From assembly GCF_005869225.1 (NCBI RefSeq), contig NZ_SWFP01000006.1:124001-188000 (forward strand): 64,000 bases of DNA. The letters are read 5' to 3'. The notes under the pieces were generated by a model that saw nothing but the letters and a program-made list of their open reading frames with translations, was not told the origin of the DNA and searched no databases. A program made the translations under genes and the position numbers. Shown here piece after piece: positions 62,175 through 64,000 of the stretch (positions within the stretch are counted from its first letter, which is position 1; every line of letters starts with the position of its first letter). This DNA comes from Dyadobacter bucti. Its GTDB lineage: Bacteria; Bacteroidota; Bacteroidia; Cytophagales; Spirosomataceae.

Positions 62175-63355
62175 TGGTTAACAATTTTTCGTGGGTCCAC
62201 GACTACATACTTAATGGATTTTTTAGATTTTTCCGGATGATGGGAGTAGGTGATATGAAGCATACCGTCGGTTGTCTGAATTAACGAAGGATAGGAATAG
62301 CCCCCTTTTTTGGAAAGATCATTTTCTATAAAGGTTTTCCATTTCCAGGTTTTGCCCTCATCATCAGAGATCCGCAAGCTTAACTGGTACCTGCCATCAT
62401 CAATATCGTTACCAAAAAAGGCCCACTTCCCGTCTTTCAAAACCAAAAGCTCGACGCTGGCCGTATTAGGGATATCCGTTTTTTTTGTAGCTGTCCAGCT
62501 TACGCCTTTATCCGACGACTCGCTTACATGAACACGTGTGGGTTCGTCGCCGCTATCCCGCATATAGGCAACCAGGTTTCCGTTCTTTTTCTGTACAACC
62601 GCGGGTTGGATCGGTCCGCGCCCTACAACCGGCAGGCCCGGTTTCCAGGTATTTCCATTGTCTTCAGAAATGGCCATCATCGAGAGATTATAGCCGTCGG
62701 AATAGAGTGGTAAAATGACCCGTCCGTTTTCCATCAGGAGCGGTTTGATCCGTGTCATCCAGCCAATGCTGCGTTTGGGAAGATCTTTGCTTGCTTCAAT
62801 GATCATATCATCGTATTTCGGAGCATATCCCGCCCAGCCAGCGGAGTAGGGAGGCAGGTCTTTGAATTTTTTCTCAATTTCGTCTGCAAATTTGTTATCC
62901 GGTTTGAGCAGAATGTCATCCTGCCAATTCCAATCAGGGGCAGCATTGCCATTGTAATTGGTAGATGTCCGGAAGCGCAGGATCGAATGTTCCCAGATAT
63001 TGGCCTGGACTGCAATCCATATCAGAAAAAGTTTTCCCTGTGCATTCAGGAAAAGTACCGGGTTACAGTCGGGAATATCGGGAGTATCGGCCATGAGGAA
63101 AGGCTCACTCCATTTTTTCTCTCCTTTTTTAAGGCGCGCACCCATGATCCGGACGTCGTCTGCGGTGCGTTCGCCGCTTCCCTGAAACCAAGCCACCAGA
63201 AAATCGCCGTTTGGTAAACTGACAATGCTGCTTCCGTGGACGTGTTTTTCCTGTGGCGGAAAAATGAGTGTTTGCTGTAAAACAGCTGCCGACTGGGCAA
63301 AAAGACCTGCTTTAAAAGCAATGGATAAGATAAGTAGTAATATTAATTTTTTCAT
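62171..63355 (-). CDS. BNR-repeat (sialidase-like) secreted protein
   Basis: A 394-residue protein with a signal peptide (LLLILSIAFKAGLFAQ). Three Asp-box (BNR) motifs are visible: ISEDNGNTWKPG, SESSDKGVSWTATK and ISDDEGKTWKWK. The six-bladed propeller layout resembles exo-alpha-sialidases (PF13088), but the FRIP motif of classic sialidases is not seen, so it may be a glycosidase of another specificity, or only a binder. It works in the periplasm or outside. It lies between the two helical-domain lipoprotein genes in one operon and overlaps the next by four bases. Confidence 0.85.
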   Translation of the reverse strand: MKKLILLLILSIAFKAGLFAQSAAVLQQTLIFPPQEKHVHGSSIVSLPNGDFLVAWFQGSGERTADDVRIMGARLKKGEKKWSEPFLMADTPDIPDCNPVLFLNAQGKLFLIWIAVQANIWEHSILRFRTSTNYNGNAAPDWNWQDDILLKPDNKFADEIEKKFKDLPPYSAGWAGYAPKYDDMIIEASKDLPKRSIGWMTRIKPLLMENGRVILPLYSDGYNLSMMAISEDNGNTWKPGLPVVGRGPIQPAVVQKKNGNLVAYMRDSGDEPTRVHVSESSDKGVSWTATKKTDIPNTASVELLVLKDGKWAFFGNDIDDGRYQLSLRISDDEGKTWKWKTFIENDLSKKGGYSYPSLIQTTDGMLHITYSHHPEKSKKSIKYVVVDPRKIVNQ

Positions 63356-63388
63356 TGTAATGTTTTTCTTCCTTCCGATTGTCGGGAT

Positions 63389-64000
63389 TTATTTGGTAAT
63401 CATGCCGAGGTATCTCCCCATCCAATAGGGCAGCAACCAGAAAACCGGCTCCCGTTCTACCTGTGGATTTCCTCCGGCCAGGGTCCACGGGTTTTTGTCC
63501 CAGCGTACTGTCATTCTGAGGCTGGCAGGTTGCAACTGATCCACCTGCTCATCTTCCAAAACCGGCGTTCTCACAACTTTGATATCCTCTCTTTTGCGGT
63601 GATCGATCGGCCAGTCGATGAGATCCAGGGGCGTGTCGATCAGAAAATCAACCGAGTTGCCGAGCTCGGATTTTTTATCCAGGGAATAATTGTAGATAAA
63701 ATTGATCAGCGGATTATGGTCAGCAGTGCGTTTTGTAAACCATTCTTCCAGATGATCTTTATAGAATTTCAGACGCACGGGATCTTTTTCACATTTGATC
63801 AGGATCGGATAAAGATAAGCTTGCAGCACGACATCGAAATAGATCAGCCAGGCCGGGTTTTGTTTGGTAACCTCTGCCATATTCTCAAGATAATGCTCGT
63901 TTTTGATCAGACGCACATATTCTTTCTCGTACTTTTCATTGCTGGTCATGTGATAGGCCAGTTTAAGAAATGCAAGCATTTCCATGGAATTCTGGTTCCG
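63389..64000 (-). CDS. helical-domain protein, C-terminal part (runs off the right edge)
   Basis: At least 203 codons are open to the window edge, so the start lies beyond 64000. It is a second member of the helical family at 59934: both share LDLIDW and WLLPYWMGRYLG near the end and similar aromatic-rich helices (FLKLAYHMTSNEKYEKEY). It precedes the BNR gene by 33 bp on the same strand and belongs to the same operon. The N-terminal domain is not visible, so whether it too carries a propeller is unknown. Confidence 0.8.
   Translation of the reverse strand, partial: RNQNSMEMLAFLKLAYHMTSNEKYEKEYVRLIKNEHYLENMAEVTKQNPAWLIYFDVVLQAYLYPILIKCEKDPVRLKFYKDHLEEWFTKRTADHNPLINFIYNYSLDKKSELGNSVDFLIDTPLDLIDWPIDHRKREDIKVVRTPVLEDEQVDQLQPASLRMTVRWDKNPWTLAGGNPQVEREPVFWLLPYWMGRYLGMITK

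Overview
The window looks like chromosomal DNA of a Bacteroidota bacterium of the order Cytophagales, with a Dyadobacter-like flavour; the genus is inference. The signs are a SusC/SusD pair, a C-terminal type IX secretion sorting domain, many Gfo/Idh/MocA and ThuA-type sugar genes, promoters of the TAnnTTTG (-7) / TTG (-33) kind, and an almost complete lack of Shine-Dalgarno sequences. Start codons were therefore chosen from ATG position, signal peptides and family alignment. No tRNA, rRNA, CRISPR array or intact mobile element was seen.

Layout. 1-4.1 kb: the 5' end of folA (-), then a PadR regulator, a two-PspC-domain membrane protein with a GIN domain, and a secreted GIN-domain paralogue (+). 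4.3-9.1 kb: housekeeping genes (+): an outer-membrane barrel, a hotdog thioesterase, RidA, gltX and an AIM24-type protein. 9.1-19.1 kb: a minus-strand glycan uptake locus (susC, susD, a sialate O-acetylesterase-like protein with a T9SS tail, a propeller lipoprotein) and a Gfo/Idh/MocA oxidoreductase. 19.4-23.4 kb: two tandem DUF3857/transglutaminase-like proteins, the first lacking two catalytic residues. 23.4-30.3 kb: a complete trans-4-hydroxy-L-proline to 2-oxoglutarate pathway (deaminase, semialdehyde dehydrogenase, epimerase, D-hydroxyproline dehydrogenase) with a truncated RAYT transposase and an APC permease. 30.4-35.4 kb (-): 5-oxoprolinase and an NRAMP-like transporter without the NRAMP metal motif.

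35.4-58.5 kb is an accessory sugar-metabolism region. It holds a GC-rich minisatellite; a 1247-residue ThuA/propeller/CARDB/cupredoxin lipoprotein; three-hairpin repeats beside a second RAYT remnant; Gfo/Idh/MocA dehydrogenases; a sugar isomerase; a GH125 alpha-mannosidase; an acyltransferase broken by an exact 10-bp duplication; a HigBA toxin-antitoxin with a 49-bp palindrome; an AraC regulator; an amidohydrolase; a DUF1016 nuclease; a ThuA/Gfo pair; and a mannonate dehydratase/SDR operon divergent from a LacI regulator. 58.5-64 kb (-) is an operon of a DUF3748 lipoprotein, a propeller-plus-helical-domain lipoprotein, a BNR sialidase-like protein and a second member of the helical family that runs off the window.

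The common theme is capture and catabolism of host- or plant-derived sugars and amino acids. ThuA/Gfo pairs suggest 3-keto-glycoside chemistry, UxuA/SDR suggests hexuronate use, and the hydroxyproline and 5-oxoproline genes feed 2-oxoglutarate and glutamate. Two near-identical TGCAA-NCGN-TTGCA palindromes and one shared 28-bp upstream motif suggest that distant loci in the window are co-regulated.
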